64,000 nt of DNA. It comes from Pelodera strongyloides (taxonomy: Eukaryota > Nematoda > Chromadorea > Rhabditida > Rhabditidae). The position numbers and the translations under genes were made by a program. The stretch spans positions 372,001-436,000 of the forward strand of contig JAANDG010000026.1 of assembly GCA_036852015.1 (NCBI GenBank), read 5' to 3'. Below are positions 23,996 through 36,083 of this stretch, one piece after another (position 1 is the stretch's first letter; each line of letters opens with the position of its first letter). The notes below the pieces were generated by a model that did no database searches, was not told the origin of the DNA, and saw nothing but the letters and a program-made list of their open reading frames with translations.

Positions 23996-25978
23996 CTAAA
24001 ACTTACTTGATTTACAACATATTACAAGATATAAACATATTATGTTAATGTCCTACAGTTTTGTCTTTATTCAACCGCTCTTTTTTTAAAGCGCTTATTT
24101 TTAAAACAAGAGAGTTTATGTCTTGATTATTGCCGGAAAGCGAAATTCCGAATGCTTCCTAATTCTGACTCTTTGCTTGTGCTCGGCTATTGTTGGACAA
24201 AAGAAAGGCCGGGAACGGGAGGATGGAACCCGACTCAACCCCGGTAATTATATACGGGGTTCGGATCGGTAGATTGGTTTAAGTGCAAGCGACATTAAAA
24301 ACTGGCCGTGGTCAAGTCAACCAGGGTTCTCGAATTATTAGGGGAACATGTAAGCATAATAGTTGAAACATAATCGAGATAACGTTTAGACTGCGGTGGT
24401 TCTAACGATGACAATGACTTGAGAAAAATGTACAGTGTTTGCTAACTGTATTGTAAACTCACATAGTGAAATAAAGTTATTAAAGAGAATGAAAAGTCGT
24501 AGTGTATCGCCTTGAGATGTGGGTGGCATCCCTTGTGGCCGGTAATTGAATTCTTGAAACGTCGAAACAGCTTTGATGTGTGAATTTTCTAACAAAGAAT
24601 AATGATTAAAGTGTTCGAAAACTTTCGCAACGAACACATCACGTAAAAAGATCGAAATTACTGTAAGAGGTAAGACAAATAAAGCATGGGGGGCGAACAT
24701 ATATGCTGAATTTCGTCGAAGATTTTCGGGGTTCGAATGAAAAGTCGAAAAGACAAAGCAAAGTTGTATAAAAATCAACGGAATGTCTAGTCGATCCGTA
24801 TTCGAAAGGTTGGTGGAAGTGATGATGGTCATGTCTCCTTTCATGTAGGATTTTTGTTCAAAATAGTACAATATCAAAAAGGTTCACTAGAAATTATCAC
24901 GATTATCGCAAATGCTTTTTGTTTACAAAGGTATTCAGGTTCAGTTTACCATTGTTGTTTATCTCAAATTTTTCAAACAGGAAATCGGCGTCCCACTTTC
25001 TACATATTCTATTTGATAGAATATGTAGAAAAATAATTTGTGTGCATAGGGATTTTGACTAAGTGAAATCTGCTGCAAAAAAAATTGTACAACGCTTGCT
25101 CAGTGAAAAGCGCTCAAACAATAGTGAAACATTTGGCTACAGGTAGTATGGGTAGAAATCGACAAGCCTTATGGGGCAATAATGGGGCTTTGGTTCGGTA
25201 AGATATTCCGGCTTGGAGGATGAGGGGGACGAAGACACTGTGAGAGAGGGTACTGTAGCTATGAGATGAATTGAGGGAGTGGGAGAGAGAGGGAGAGAGA
25301 GGAACTAAATGAGGGAATAGCTAAGAAAGAGAGTGAGAGAGGGACATCTCGAGGCTGTATGCCAAACTGGAATAGCTGGTCGGGAGTGAAACCCCGATGA
25401 AAAAGTGTACCAGTTTCTCACAATTACTCGGCAACCGGAAAGAAAGTGCTCGGGACAGGAACAGTCAAGAAATGAAATGAACATAAGGAAATGTGAAAAC
25501 ATAAATAAGTCTTGGACTGTAGCCAAGGCGTAAATACTGTACCTTTGACATTAATATTAGTCAGAGAAAAAAACAGGAAACGGAACTCCTTTAAATTGTG
25601 TCATAATTTGTGAAAGTACACATAATATATATTTATTGCATACAACTGAAAGTCAAAACAACGACGTTAGTTTCAGTACAAGCGAAAGATAACAAATGCG
25701 CAATTCAACTCGGCAAACGCAAGCACATAACATACAAACGGTTAGCTTAAACGTTCTTTTTTAGTTCTGTTAGGATATGTTAAAACATAAGAGATATAAT
25801 CGATAAAACACTCTTTCCCTCATATTAGCTGACTTGAACTATAAGGTAGTTGGAGAAGTAGGTCTTCAGATCAATTTGCATAACACGGATAGCTGAGTAA
25901 ACATCAATATAATTGACATAGAATAATATTGCAATAATTGGCTCTTTAAATTAATCAATGAATCAATAACTGTATAAA
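23996..25978. other. Spacer between the two MAM-like genes; should hold the 5' exon of paralogue B
   Basis: The first located exon of paralogue B needs an upstream exon ending in phase 1, which I could not place. A minus-strand ORF at 24386-24844 contains a hydrophobic run (IPLIFIQLCFVFSTF) that could be a signal peptide, but no matching donor was found. Purine-rich GA/GGGA runs occupy about 25255-25345. Confidence 0.4.
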
Positions 25979-28900
25979 TTAGCAGATAAAGTGTTCTCCC
26001 TTTGGATCCCTGGAGAGACGGATTGGCAAGAATCCGATTTCTCCTTTGTTGCTGCCCATGTTTTCAGCAACCACGCGCAACTGTAATGAAATAAGTTTAT
26101 AGAACAGTATATATGTTCGCCTTGTTTGGAACTCTGAGGCCGCGTAAGCATTCCGCATTCGCGAACCAACACAGACGATGTCTTTTCTTTCGCAAACTAA
26201 CACAAATCCATTTTCATAATTATATTACGATTTTCAAAACATCCAAAAATAAAACGTACCTCATAATTTCCGGGCGGTAGCCTTGTGCAGCGTACGTTCC
26301 ATATTTTATTTTCCTGGAAATTGATTTTGGCAGATTTGACCCAATTTTTGCTTGTATGTGTGTAATTGATAGTCTGTTAATTGTGTTCTTCTTAATCACT
26401 CGTCAGTATGTTTTTATACATTCGTTAGCAAAATAAATCTTCTAGCCAAAATAAAGGGTGTTCGAATTAGGGCAATACCTCCATATCATTTCCTAAACTG
26501 AGAGAGTTCTTCCTGTAGAAACAGTCATTGGTTTCAGTGCAGATACTTAAGGATAGTCCATGAGTGGCCAGATACTCGTAGAAACAAAAGTAGACCTCTT
26601 CGGTTAAAGGAACGCTGGAAATGAAATATAATCAATTTAACATTGCTAATAATAAAAAAATTAGGTTGAGAAAAAATATACGAGCAAAGAAAGAATAGTT
26701 TAGACTTTTTTAAAGCACATATTCTTACACGTGCCACAAGTGAATCCAAAACACCTAAAATCAATAAAAATACTAACACAAAAGCTATGAACACGCTGTA
26801 CACTAATAATACTTACTTGAGCTTTTCGGACACCAAAGTATATGAGCTGATACGTGGATCGAAGAATGGGGCCACAAGGAATTTTTGTTCTGAAAGGTTA
26901 TTGCTGATTAGATTCCACGAAAAACATCGGGCGCTACTGACATCTTGTTCAATTGCTCCATAACCGGTCAACATATTTTACTTCATATAGTATTCTAACC
27001 TGGTCCTGGCGGCAGGTGAATTCCAGTCAAAGGGTTCGATACTCTGCCTTTTGAGCCAATCTCCCATCGGCTGCTTCCCGAAGAACGCCAGAAGTTGCAT
27101 GACAGGTCTGAATAATGTAAGATGTTTGTTTAGATGAATTATCGTAAAGATCTCCATTCAAACTTAATCCTCTTGATCTTCATGCGCACACTATCAATAC
27201 CGACAACCCACTACTACATAATCAAATGAATCACTTCAGAAAATCACAACTGGGCGAACAAAGAAAGGTTTGGGACTGTAGTTTTTGGGCAACTTTTTCT
27301 TAGAAGGCACCTGCTAATGGTGCATGTGAGGCACCCTTATCATTACAAAAATGGCGCAGCACGAGTCATATTAGTATTTCGCTTTTCTACTGCGAGGTGC
27401 GGATTAACGGATACCCTTTCATTCCCAATGCTGAAAAAGTGGGCTGATGTGAGGATTATCGAACCTGGTTTGTAACCATGAACTACTGTATGTATTATAG
27501 ACAGCGAACAACACGCACACAGCTAGGAGAGCATCGGGTTTTCAAATATCAATTGAACACGATTTCGGGTTTTACAAGAACCGGTACGCTTCAATTGCGG
27601 CTACAGAGTAAAATATTGGTAAAACTGGAATTTGATTTAGCGAACGTATATCTGATATCTGTAGTGTAAATTATCCAACTGCTTCTGAATGAACGGTAGA
27701 TTAATTGTTTACCTGATGGATTGCAACTTAACGAAAGACATTGTTCAAAGAGTGGAGTTCCCTCGAGCCGTCCGGATATGCCTGCAATAGCAGGTTTTTG
27801 AGGAGAATTAAGCTCAAACACCTCAAACAGTCAAAGAAAAAGTTATTTTCTGATCAACTTAATCAGAAAATAGTGCGTAAAATACGGGGAATGTAAGTTG
27901 CTTACTTTGCATATCGTCGTAGTCGTTAGAGCTTGGAAAAGCATGCGGCGTACTTCGGGGAATGAGACCACCAAGACTCGGGGGTGGCGGAGCCTTCACT
28001 GGGCGTGATTGGTCAAATGCGGGGGCATCAATGGCTTCGAGTTGTGCACCAACGCCTTCCAATGCCTAAATAAAAAGTGCTGACGACCGTGTTCCCAACA
28101 AGATGTAGAACAAAATGACAAAGCACCCTAAGGTTTACAAATGAACTCAGAAAGCGCAGTCCCAGGCTGTGCGTTACGCTTTGAACGGAATCCGTAAACT
28201 TACTCGTAATGGTCCGATGCTTCTGGAATTGTCTGATTTGGTCGGCGGCAGTTGATCAAGCAGAGTGGGATGCGACTCGAATGTGTCCCCACCACAATCA
28301 ACCCTCCCTTCTACCTAAACAAAAATCTACATCGTTTCTTATTCATTGCTTAACTAAACCGTTGTTCGTTCGTGTCGATGAAATATATTATTACGCGATT
28401 AGCTGCTCTCATTAGAAATTGATTCTTGACAGTGCCAAAAAAAGCATAATTGGTTGATTTTTCACTAAAAGCGAAATATTTTACCTGAATATCCTGCACA
28501 AAAATCGCTCCACCCTCGGGCGCCACAAAATTATTTCCATACAAAACAATCTGAAAATGACAATGAATGGTTCCATAATCGAATTCGTCCTTTATGCTAC
28601 ATTTTTACATGAGAAAGCTCCCGGTTTAAGCAATTGCCATAGAGACAATTGGGTCGTATCTGAATTAAAGTCTGCTATCTGCATTGATTTTCCATGCAAT
28701 TATCTCCTAGGGGCACATTGACCGTTAAAAAAATCCCAACGGTTATTTATCCGATAATCCACGGTTTATATCTGGGGATCTAGTATTGCCAGTAAATTCC
28801 ACAATTCGATACAGTAAGAAATGCGGTTTTCAAAAGTGCGAAAACCTGGAGCTTCGTCATAGAAAAATAGAGAAAAAAACTTTGTTTACGTGGATCTGAG

Positions 28901-30195
28901 CAAGATCATTTAATTTTGTTCTTTCAAACTACGATGTACACTGAATATGCGATACATAGTTATGAACAAGAAAAGATAGACAAAAAATTAATAAAACATT
29001 AAAACTACCTGCGCTGGCATGTTCTGGTCATTTGGAACAGGAATATCAACAGAAACTGGGACCCCATTTTGAACATCGATTTCCTTACAATTGACTAAGG
29101 GAAGTCGTCCTTCGTTAGCGTTCTTTGAACAAACTTGTAGTTTCGGTTGATCGCCCATTTCTCCACTCCTGAATTAGAAGTCTTCAACCTTTAACGTTAA
29201 AGCGACGTTGTGTGGAAGTAGCTTAACAACTCCGAACCCTTTCCATGCTGTCACAGTGACTCTTAGTCCCTTCGATATACATGGAAGGGCGTCTGAAATG
29301 AGTTGTCCGCCCTCCCAGCCACGTCTTTGAGGGGAAACGAGGGCCCCAGCAGCTGGTTCTGAAATATTACATCTTTGATTTAGAACGTGCACAAACTTCT
29401 TCTTGATTAGCAGTCAAGAAATATGCGGAAATTCGAACAAACAAACCGGGGTAGTTGGTTGTACCAAGAGACATCATCCACTGTTGGCTGTTGGGTGTGG
29501 CCTGGAAATATTCGTGATACGTTGAGGTGCACAATAGGAAAATTTTTAAATGTTGTATATTCGTAATTTGTTTGTTTACTAACCTTAACAGTGCTCCAGT
29601 CAAGTTCTTCCTCATTAGTGTTTGACCACTTACATTCGGACTCGAAAGAGGCACAGTTGAGAACGGACACTGAGCGGACCTAAACACAAATATGCGGTGT
29701 TTGTGGTTAAAGTATTTTTACTCATATCAGTAGAACAATAGAGTGAGAGGGAAAACGTTCGTATGGGGTTCAAGAGACATAGAACCTCGCGGTTAACCCT
29801 CTAAAAGGAAAACCTCCGAACACAATGCTAAAAAAGAGCAGTTGTGCAAATGAGAAACTTTTTTTTTCATTATGTGATGGGTAAAATCTCGATATAGAGG
29901 GTGTCGAAGTAAAGAACTATAATTGTTTGCAGTATTTCACCTGGTCAGTGCTGGCTTCTGACCGGAAAGGTCCGACCCTTGGACCAAGTCCGAAAGGAGT
30001 CATTCCGGGCATTCCACCATATGCGGGGAGGCCTGCCTGATAAGGCATTGGGGGACGGTAGAATCCTGAAGCAGAATAAATTAATGTTCGCGCACTTGTT
30101 TAATATGTGTTGTTTGTTTTTTATCAACGTTACGGTGTCCTTACCCCCATATGCCGGTGGAGGGACTCCCATCATGGGCCCTATCGGAAGACATG
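25979..30195 (-). CDS. Extracellular-type protein with two MAM-like modules (paralogue A)
   Basis: Fourteen exons chain in phase: 30145-30195, 29941-30065, 29584-29679, 29447-29501, 29196-29358, 29009-29168, 28485-28550, 27906-28065, 27713-27781, 27000-27107, 26817-26889, 26479-26614, 26260-26313 and 25979-26080 (stop 25979-25981). They give about 472 residues. The N-terminal part is Pro/Gly/Met-rich (CLPIGPMMGVPPPAYGG, MPYQAGLPAYGGMPGMTPF). The first MAM-like module has LNCASFESECKWSN, then WMMSLGTTNYP, a GLRVTVTAWKGFG strand and the closing IVLYGNNFVAPEGGAIFVQD. A Pro-rich linker leads to the second module (CLSLSCNPSDLSCNFWRS, NPLTGIHLPPG, EVYFCFYEYLATHGLSLSIC, IWNVRCTRLPPGNYE), ending EHFIC. 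The order matches paralogue B module by module. The 5' end is unsettled: an upstream coding stretch ending at a weak donor near 30400 and reaching about 30.6 kb is Pro-rich in two frames. No signal peptide was identified. A secreted or matrix role is inferred from the MAM-like modules. Confidence 0.75.
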
Positions 30196-30659
30196 CTGAA
30201 ATTAACCTCTTGATTGTGCAGTTGTGATTTGCGTTCATAATGTTCGTATGTTCAAAAAAATCCCTCGATTTATGGTCATATAAAGTATCACGCACCTCTT
30301 GATATTGTCCAAAGAGAACAGGTAAGAATAATAAATGTCGTATGTGACATTTCAGTGATAAGCTGCGATTCGAAAAGTAGTAGATATCTGATCGTCCACT
30401 GTGTTGAGTTGTGGGTAGGTTTGATGGGTCTGCGATCGGTGTATTTTGCGGGCGGGGGCTTTCGAGGCTGGGCCTGAGGGAGGCACGCCGGCATGCGTGA
30501 CCGATCCCTCTAGTCATATAACCATTACCGGTTGCGATACATGTTGCACCAGCTGTTAAACAGGTATATCGGTTTCGGACCACCCGCACAATACCCATAT
30601 TACAGTCCATATTGGAGAAAGAGTACATGAGCGCAATAGAAAATCTCTCCAAAAATGCT

Positions 30660-31441
30660 GAGCAGGGACAGTTTTCACGAAAGCATGATTCATCCTGGGG
30701 ACTTAATATTGGTGTCTTTTGAGTTACTCAGAGTATCGGAGGAAGATTAATAGACTAGATGAACTAAGTGCAAGGAGTTAGACAAAGATATGTAGTAATC
30801 TGCTGGTCAAAACTGCATCTAGTAAAATGCATAATCTGAACGCTTACTAAACTGTGCTAATTGTGAGTCATCTTTTCCTTTTATGTGTCATGTTATAAGC
30901 TATTTTCCCAGGTAAAGCTCTTGAATACGAATTTTTTTATTGAAAAGCAACGAAGCAAATCTAAGAAAGCAGAATAGATGCGGGTGACACATTTTTTGTT
31001 GAGACCTTACTTATTTCTGGCAACACGGTCGTGATCGAAGTGCATAAGGCATTTGCCACCAACGGATAGTTAAAACTTAAACCATATTGCAATTATTAAT
31101 TATTATTTTTTACTCAATTCAAGCAAGAAAATTGATCGAAAAGCATTACGTAATGTTGAGATGCTAATGAATAGTGTATATTGGTGAAAGCACAAAAAGG
31201 TAAGAATCATATTAAAAAGCCAAGGTCCAAAAAGTTGGTTTAGTTCGAATATGAGTATTCAAATATCTGAATGTGAGTGAACAAATTACAAAGCCAAGCG
31301 AATAGATACTTTATACATAATGCCAGTTCACTGACATAAAATACCCGCAAACGTTGATACAGACGGTAAAGTATATCTTCTTTGAAAGATGAATACATTC
31401 GCTAAACCCCAAATATTGGATGTTGTCTAGCAATCTTCAGA
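30660..31441. other. Spacer between MAM-like gene A and membrane-protein gene
   Basis: AT-rich, with no exon or motif I can support. It probably includes the promoter or 5' region of paralogue A and the 3' untranslated region of the membrane-protein gene. Confidence 0.4.
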
Positions 31442-33142
31442 CTAAACATGTTGTACTTCCAGTTCTGGGTCCGTACTCAGTTCGGATGTGCGATCGGCTG
31501 CAAAGGAATTCAGTAAAGGCAGTTAGTGACAGTAATAGATAGAATGACCGAACTGTTAGCTATATACGGCTACATTCCATAATCAAGCTTTACATACATC
31601 AACATAGGATTTCTCACAAAATGTGAGAATTAGCCTGCATTTTTCACTGTTAGGTGTTATCTAGGTAAAATCAAGTTTCATTTTCTTTTTAGAATATTAC
31701 GAAGAAACTTATAAGTATATGGTTCACGAGGATAAAATAACCATACGGAAACGAAAAAAACATACTGGGAAACACGTGCATCTAATTGTATGAAGACTAA
31801 CTTTCAGTTTTGTTTTAAAGAGAACGAAAAATTTTGTTTTCACTATAGGAAAAGAAGTACCTGTGTCTGGTGTTGTTTCCTCGTCATCTGCCGTCTCTTC
31901 GTCTGGTAAGTTCATATCAATGTTCACAATTCTGATCTCAACTGGAGGACCGCGGGACTGATCCTTACTTTTTGCGTACCTAAATGTTTGTGTGAAAAGA
32001 AATACATGCTCATTTTGGTAGCGCTTACATGCCTGAGAGTCCGCATTCTCGCATTTTGGGGAATTGTCGTCATTTGTGAATTCACTTCTCGACCCCGCAC
32101 AATAAAGACAAAACTATGAATTGTATTTTCTTTGCATGGATACACACATGTAATTCATGGGAATATAATTAACACATAGTACAGAGTGCATAAAATAACT
32201 ACCTTCGAATTGTTTGCCGCGTAGTTGACCACACCTTTTTGGCCACTGTGGGTTCAGTCTGCAACGATTAAAGATTAAGTAAAGGAATGCCCCTCAAATA
32301 ATTGTTAAATTATACTTCACTCCTAGTAATTGATTGATCTCCATTATTCTGACCAATGTTTCCTACAAATTGATGTAGATCATCAGGAACTGCAAACGCA
32401 TTATATGACAACATTAGTTTATTATTTGGGCTTTGGAATGCTTACTGTTACTAATTTTATCATGCATTTTTGGTTGCCTCTTTCCGCGCGTTTAAATGCA
32501 GTGCAGACTCAACTTGTTCTAATAATGATTCCCTCCATTTTTTGAGGGTTGCTTCTTCTTTGTTAACGGAAAAGTTTGCAAAGATCACCTGTTCTTCGGT
32601 TCCAACCAAACAAAATGCGAGAACAACAACAACAATTACAACAGAGACCAATGACTGAAAAGAGGTCGTATTAGTTGTACAGTAGCCTATTGAGTGGGAA
32701 CTATCTATCTACGTTTATTGTAGCTTACTAATTTCCCCATTAAACCTTTCGTTAAAGTTCCAAGTACAATAAGAAAGCAAATCGCTGAAAGAAGAGTAGT
32801 CTCTCCAATTGAAAAAATTAAGGTAACATCCAATCCAATTAAGAATTTAAATAAGTCACCAAATAAAGTCCGGCTCCGTATTTCTCGATATCATAAACAG
32901 CCAAAAGCGTTCCACAACATAGCGAGACAAAGGAAACAACGAAAACGATCTGAACAAATAAAATTTATGTTTCAAATTCATCGACGCAGTCACGTCGGAT
33001 GAGCTGTAGGTATATTTTGGGTGAATGCGTGAACATCACCAGGAGCTATTAGGCTTGTTAAAAACTAAAAACAACTTACCAAAAGAGGATTAGGACGAAA
33101 CTTCATCCAATCGTTTGGCATTGTTATGCATTGCGGAAACAC
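31442..33142 (-). CDS. Small multi-pass membrane protein with a probable one-base frameshift
   Basis: Eight exons: 33080-33142 (first ATG at 33119-33121), 32860-32949, 32729-32800, 32446-32654, 32316-32389, 32203-32258, 31861-31979 and 31442-31497 (stop 31442-31444). The product is about 235 residues. Three hydrophobic segments are likely transmembrane helices: IVFVVSFVSLCCGTLLAVYD, LLSAICFLIVLGTLTKGLMG and LVSVVIVVVVLAFCLVG. A polar tail follows, containing the acidic run DEETADDEETTPDT. The family is not recognised. Exon 32446-32654 ends at a good donor (GTAAGC) and the next exon fits in phase 1, but the frame entering the exon stops at a TGA 15 bases before the donor. A single-base change in the CCAAAAATG run (about 32466-32471) would restore continuity. 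It may be a sequence error, a polymorphism or a real lesion. The acceptor of 32729-32800 has a weak alternative. Confidence 0.55.
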
Positions 33143-36083
33143 CTGTGGAAATAAATAGAAAAACTACGAGGTAGCTTGTTTAGTTGAGTAGAAATATTAT
33201 TGTTATTATATACGGTAGTTCGTCTTAATCAAAGTTCAGTCAAAACAAGATTAAGCTTCAACCAATGATTGACAGAAAACAATTGTTGTTTTGCGACATA
33301 TTTTCAAAAAGTCACGCGAGGCTTAGTTTGGCTAATAGCACATCAACGCACACCATCGCAAACAATCATAAGCAATAATTCTTGCCTCACAACCAAATAA
33401 GAAAGCGCAAAACAACTAGTTTAGGAATAATTAATTACGTGGGTGGAATATTCAAGATATGTACAAGCGAAAATATGCGTAGGACGAAGTGAACAGTTGT
33501 GAAGGAGCATATTTTAATTATGTGTTAAGCATTCGTATTTATAAGCATATTTTTTGAAAAGTACGTTTGGGAATTATGTTAGCAAACAAAACAGTAGTAT
33601 TTAAACGAGGAAGTTCACAGGATCCAAGTGTACAATCTCTTTCTGTTTATCGAAGGAAGATGATGTTAGCTTCCAATAAGCATGCCCTATGAAGCACAAG
33701 TTTTTAATTAGAAGGAGTAAATCAATACAATGCTTTGAATTCTATTAATTTTGTAGGCGACGACGAGTCTAACCTTAACCTATAATCTTTTATCGTAGTC
33801 TGCGTTGATTAAAATCCGCTTTTTAAACGTTGAACGGGGCCTATTTGGCGCTTTTTAAACGTTGAACGGGGCCTAAGAAACTTGATTATAAGGTTTTAAT
33901 GGGTTTATTTTCAGCTTCCGATTGCGGCCAAATGAGAAAAAGCAGTGCGCATTTCCCTCATTATATCTCATCATACTGAATTCACTGAGATTCATCTTTT
34001 TGGGCTTTTTTTGAAACTTTGATTAGATATTGAAGGAAGCATATGAAGCATAAGAAATTTAGCGTTTGAGAATTCAGAATTCTCACTTCTACGAATAAAT
34101 AATGGGAGATGGGCACAGAAATGTATTTGCAGAGAGTCCACCTATACTAAATACCGGAACGGACTCAAAACATCACACGTACTGGTTTTAGTAGTCAAAA
34201 GCAGGTGTACCTTATTGTTAGAAGAACATGAGGGCTACATTTTATTAGTCGTTCCGAGATACACCGCGTCTTAAGTAGAATATGCTAGTTTATTCTAGTA
34301 TTTCCTTCCATACGTACTCTGAAGACATCGTGGAGATTGTTCAATAAGACCTTGGTCACGCGATCATCGAGCTTATTCTTAGTTTTAAACTCTCCTTTAT
34401 TATTTCAGCGGAACAATGTGGATCCTTGTTCTCCACTAGAAACATTATATTTTGAGCTGCTACCTAACTGCAAAGACAATAATTCATTGTTTTAGCGCAC
34501 CGCTTCGCACTGCACTTGCAGTGTGAAATGTAGCACATTACATAATATTTGATGCAGAACAATGTTTTAGAAAAATAAGCTTGCTTCTAGAAACGGAAAT
34601 TTGGATGCACAGTGAGTATATTGAAAAATGGGCTTGATGTGCACAATAAGAAAATGCCACCGATTCGATCAACCAATTTGTCAGAAAATAATTTGTCGAA
34701 AGAACATCATAAACAATTCCTTGCAATAATTTGCACAATATTTAAATATTAATGAAGTTTGTGGCTTTTTCTGTAAACATAGAAAATCGACATCATAATT
34801 TAATCAGAGAATTAATTGGAGATTCTAAGCTCAAATTTTCTCCAAAATTAGCATCATCTCAAGGAAGAAAAAAACGACGAAATGACAAATGAGGCAATCT
34901 TTTATTTAGACGTTGCCCCTAAAAGGACAAAATTAGAAGCAGGGGCAGGGCAAGGGAAGATGATGCCTCCTTATACATAGCAGCGCAGACGATAATTGGA
35001 ACACAGCAATAGCAAGCAAAAGTAATTGGAAGCACCGCAAGTGATAACTTTAGTTCCTAAGGCGTGTAAGGTATCTGTTACTAAGTAATGAACATTTATG
35101 GGTGCCTTGAAGACAGAGGACTCTTTGTTTTGTGCGTAATAGAAAGAGGCTCCTAGCTGCTCTCCACCTTTATGTTTGCTACAAGGCGTAAATTGCATTA
35201 GGATTGGGATTTACTTTGCCGCACAAAGCTTCTCAACATTCCTAGGAAAACGACACCGAAATAGAAGCAACAAGAAACATTGCGACGAGCGTGGGACCAT
35301 GTATCTCACGGACCGATAACTTGGTTATCATTCGAACAACGAGTCGTCTTTTGCACGATACAGGAAAGGTAAACTACTTCAGGTTTTGACCGTTGTTTTC
35401 ACCCAAGTGTCAGTATCCGTTTTCTAAGCAAGGCGATTGTGGCACGTTAAACAGTGAAAGCTTACACTGCAATTTAAAGGTTTTAAGCTCTTCAGGATTT
35501 GACATACCAACTGTATCATTTCTACCTTACCTTACCTTAGACATAAGTTTTGCGTACGCGTTTTGTTTACCTTAGATACCTTAGAGATCCAACTTCAGCG
35601 AACAAGTTGCGTGGATCCCTGCCTTCCATTTTCTTCTGCATATCATTTCTACGCATTGAAAACTGTTCAGTGCGCCTCGATAGAAAGAATGAAAGCTTCG
35701 GGACAATGTCACTAGCCCATTAAAATCGAACAATCTTTATTCAATCATCACATAAAAACACATAATATGGTCTCTCACGAACTACATTATTTCATAGAAT
35801 TAAAGCATTGGGTGAAATAAACGAATGTTAATAAATAAACACAAACAACTGTTTATACCTAAAAGATCTTAAATGCGTTCAAAATCGGTCAGTTTTCCAA
35901 GTATTCGCCCATTACAACTACACACAAAACAACAGTATCTTAAGCTGAAATCAATTTGTGTACACCCGATTTCGTCACTGAAAATTGATTGCTAATATTT
36001 TAATAACCGGAATTTACCTGACTATAAGTATGGCATCCACTCAGTATCTACCAGATTAAAACTTGGAAAAGTTCTGTCCGCAC
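33143..36083. other. Intergenic region without recognised genes
   Basis: About 2.9 kb between the membrane-protein gene and the glutamate-cysteine ligase subunit. A minus-strand ORF at 34971-35198 has a fairly protein-like composition but no motif or splice context. The only structured element is a direct 27-base duplication at 33817-33875. Confidence 0.45.
33817..33875. repeat. Tandem duplication of 27 bp (period 32)
   Basis: The segment beginning CGCTTTTTAAACG and ending ACGGGGCCTA occurs at 33817-33843 and again, identical, at 33849-33875. Identity indicates a recent event. Confidence 0.85.

Noticed and set aside
24386..24877. Minus-strand ORF of 163 codons with a hydrophobic stretch
   Set aside because: It starts at a non-ATG codon, has no recognisable domain and no donor that fits the first exon of MAM-like gene B. 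Kept only as a remote candidate for that gene's 5' exon.
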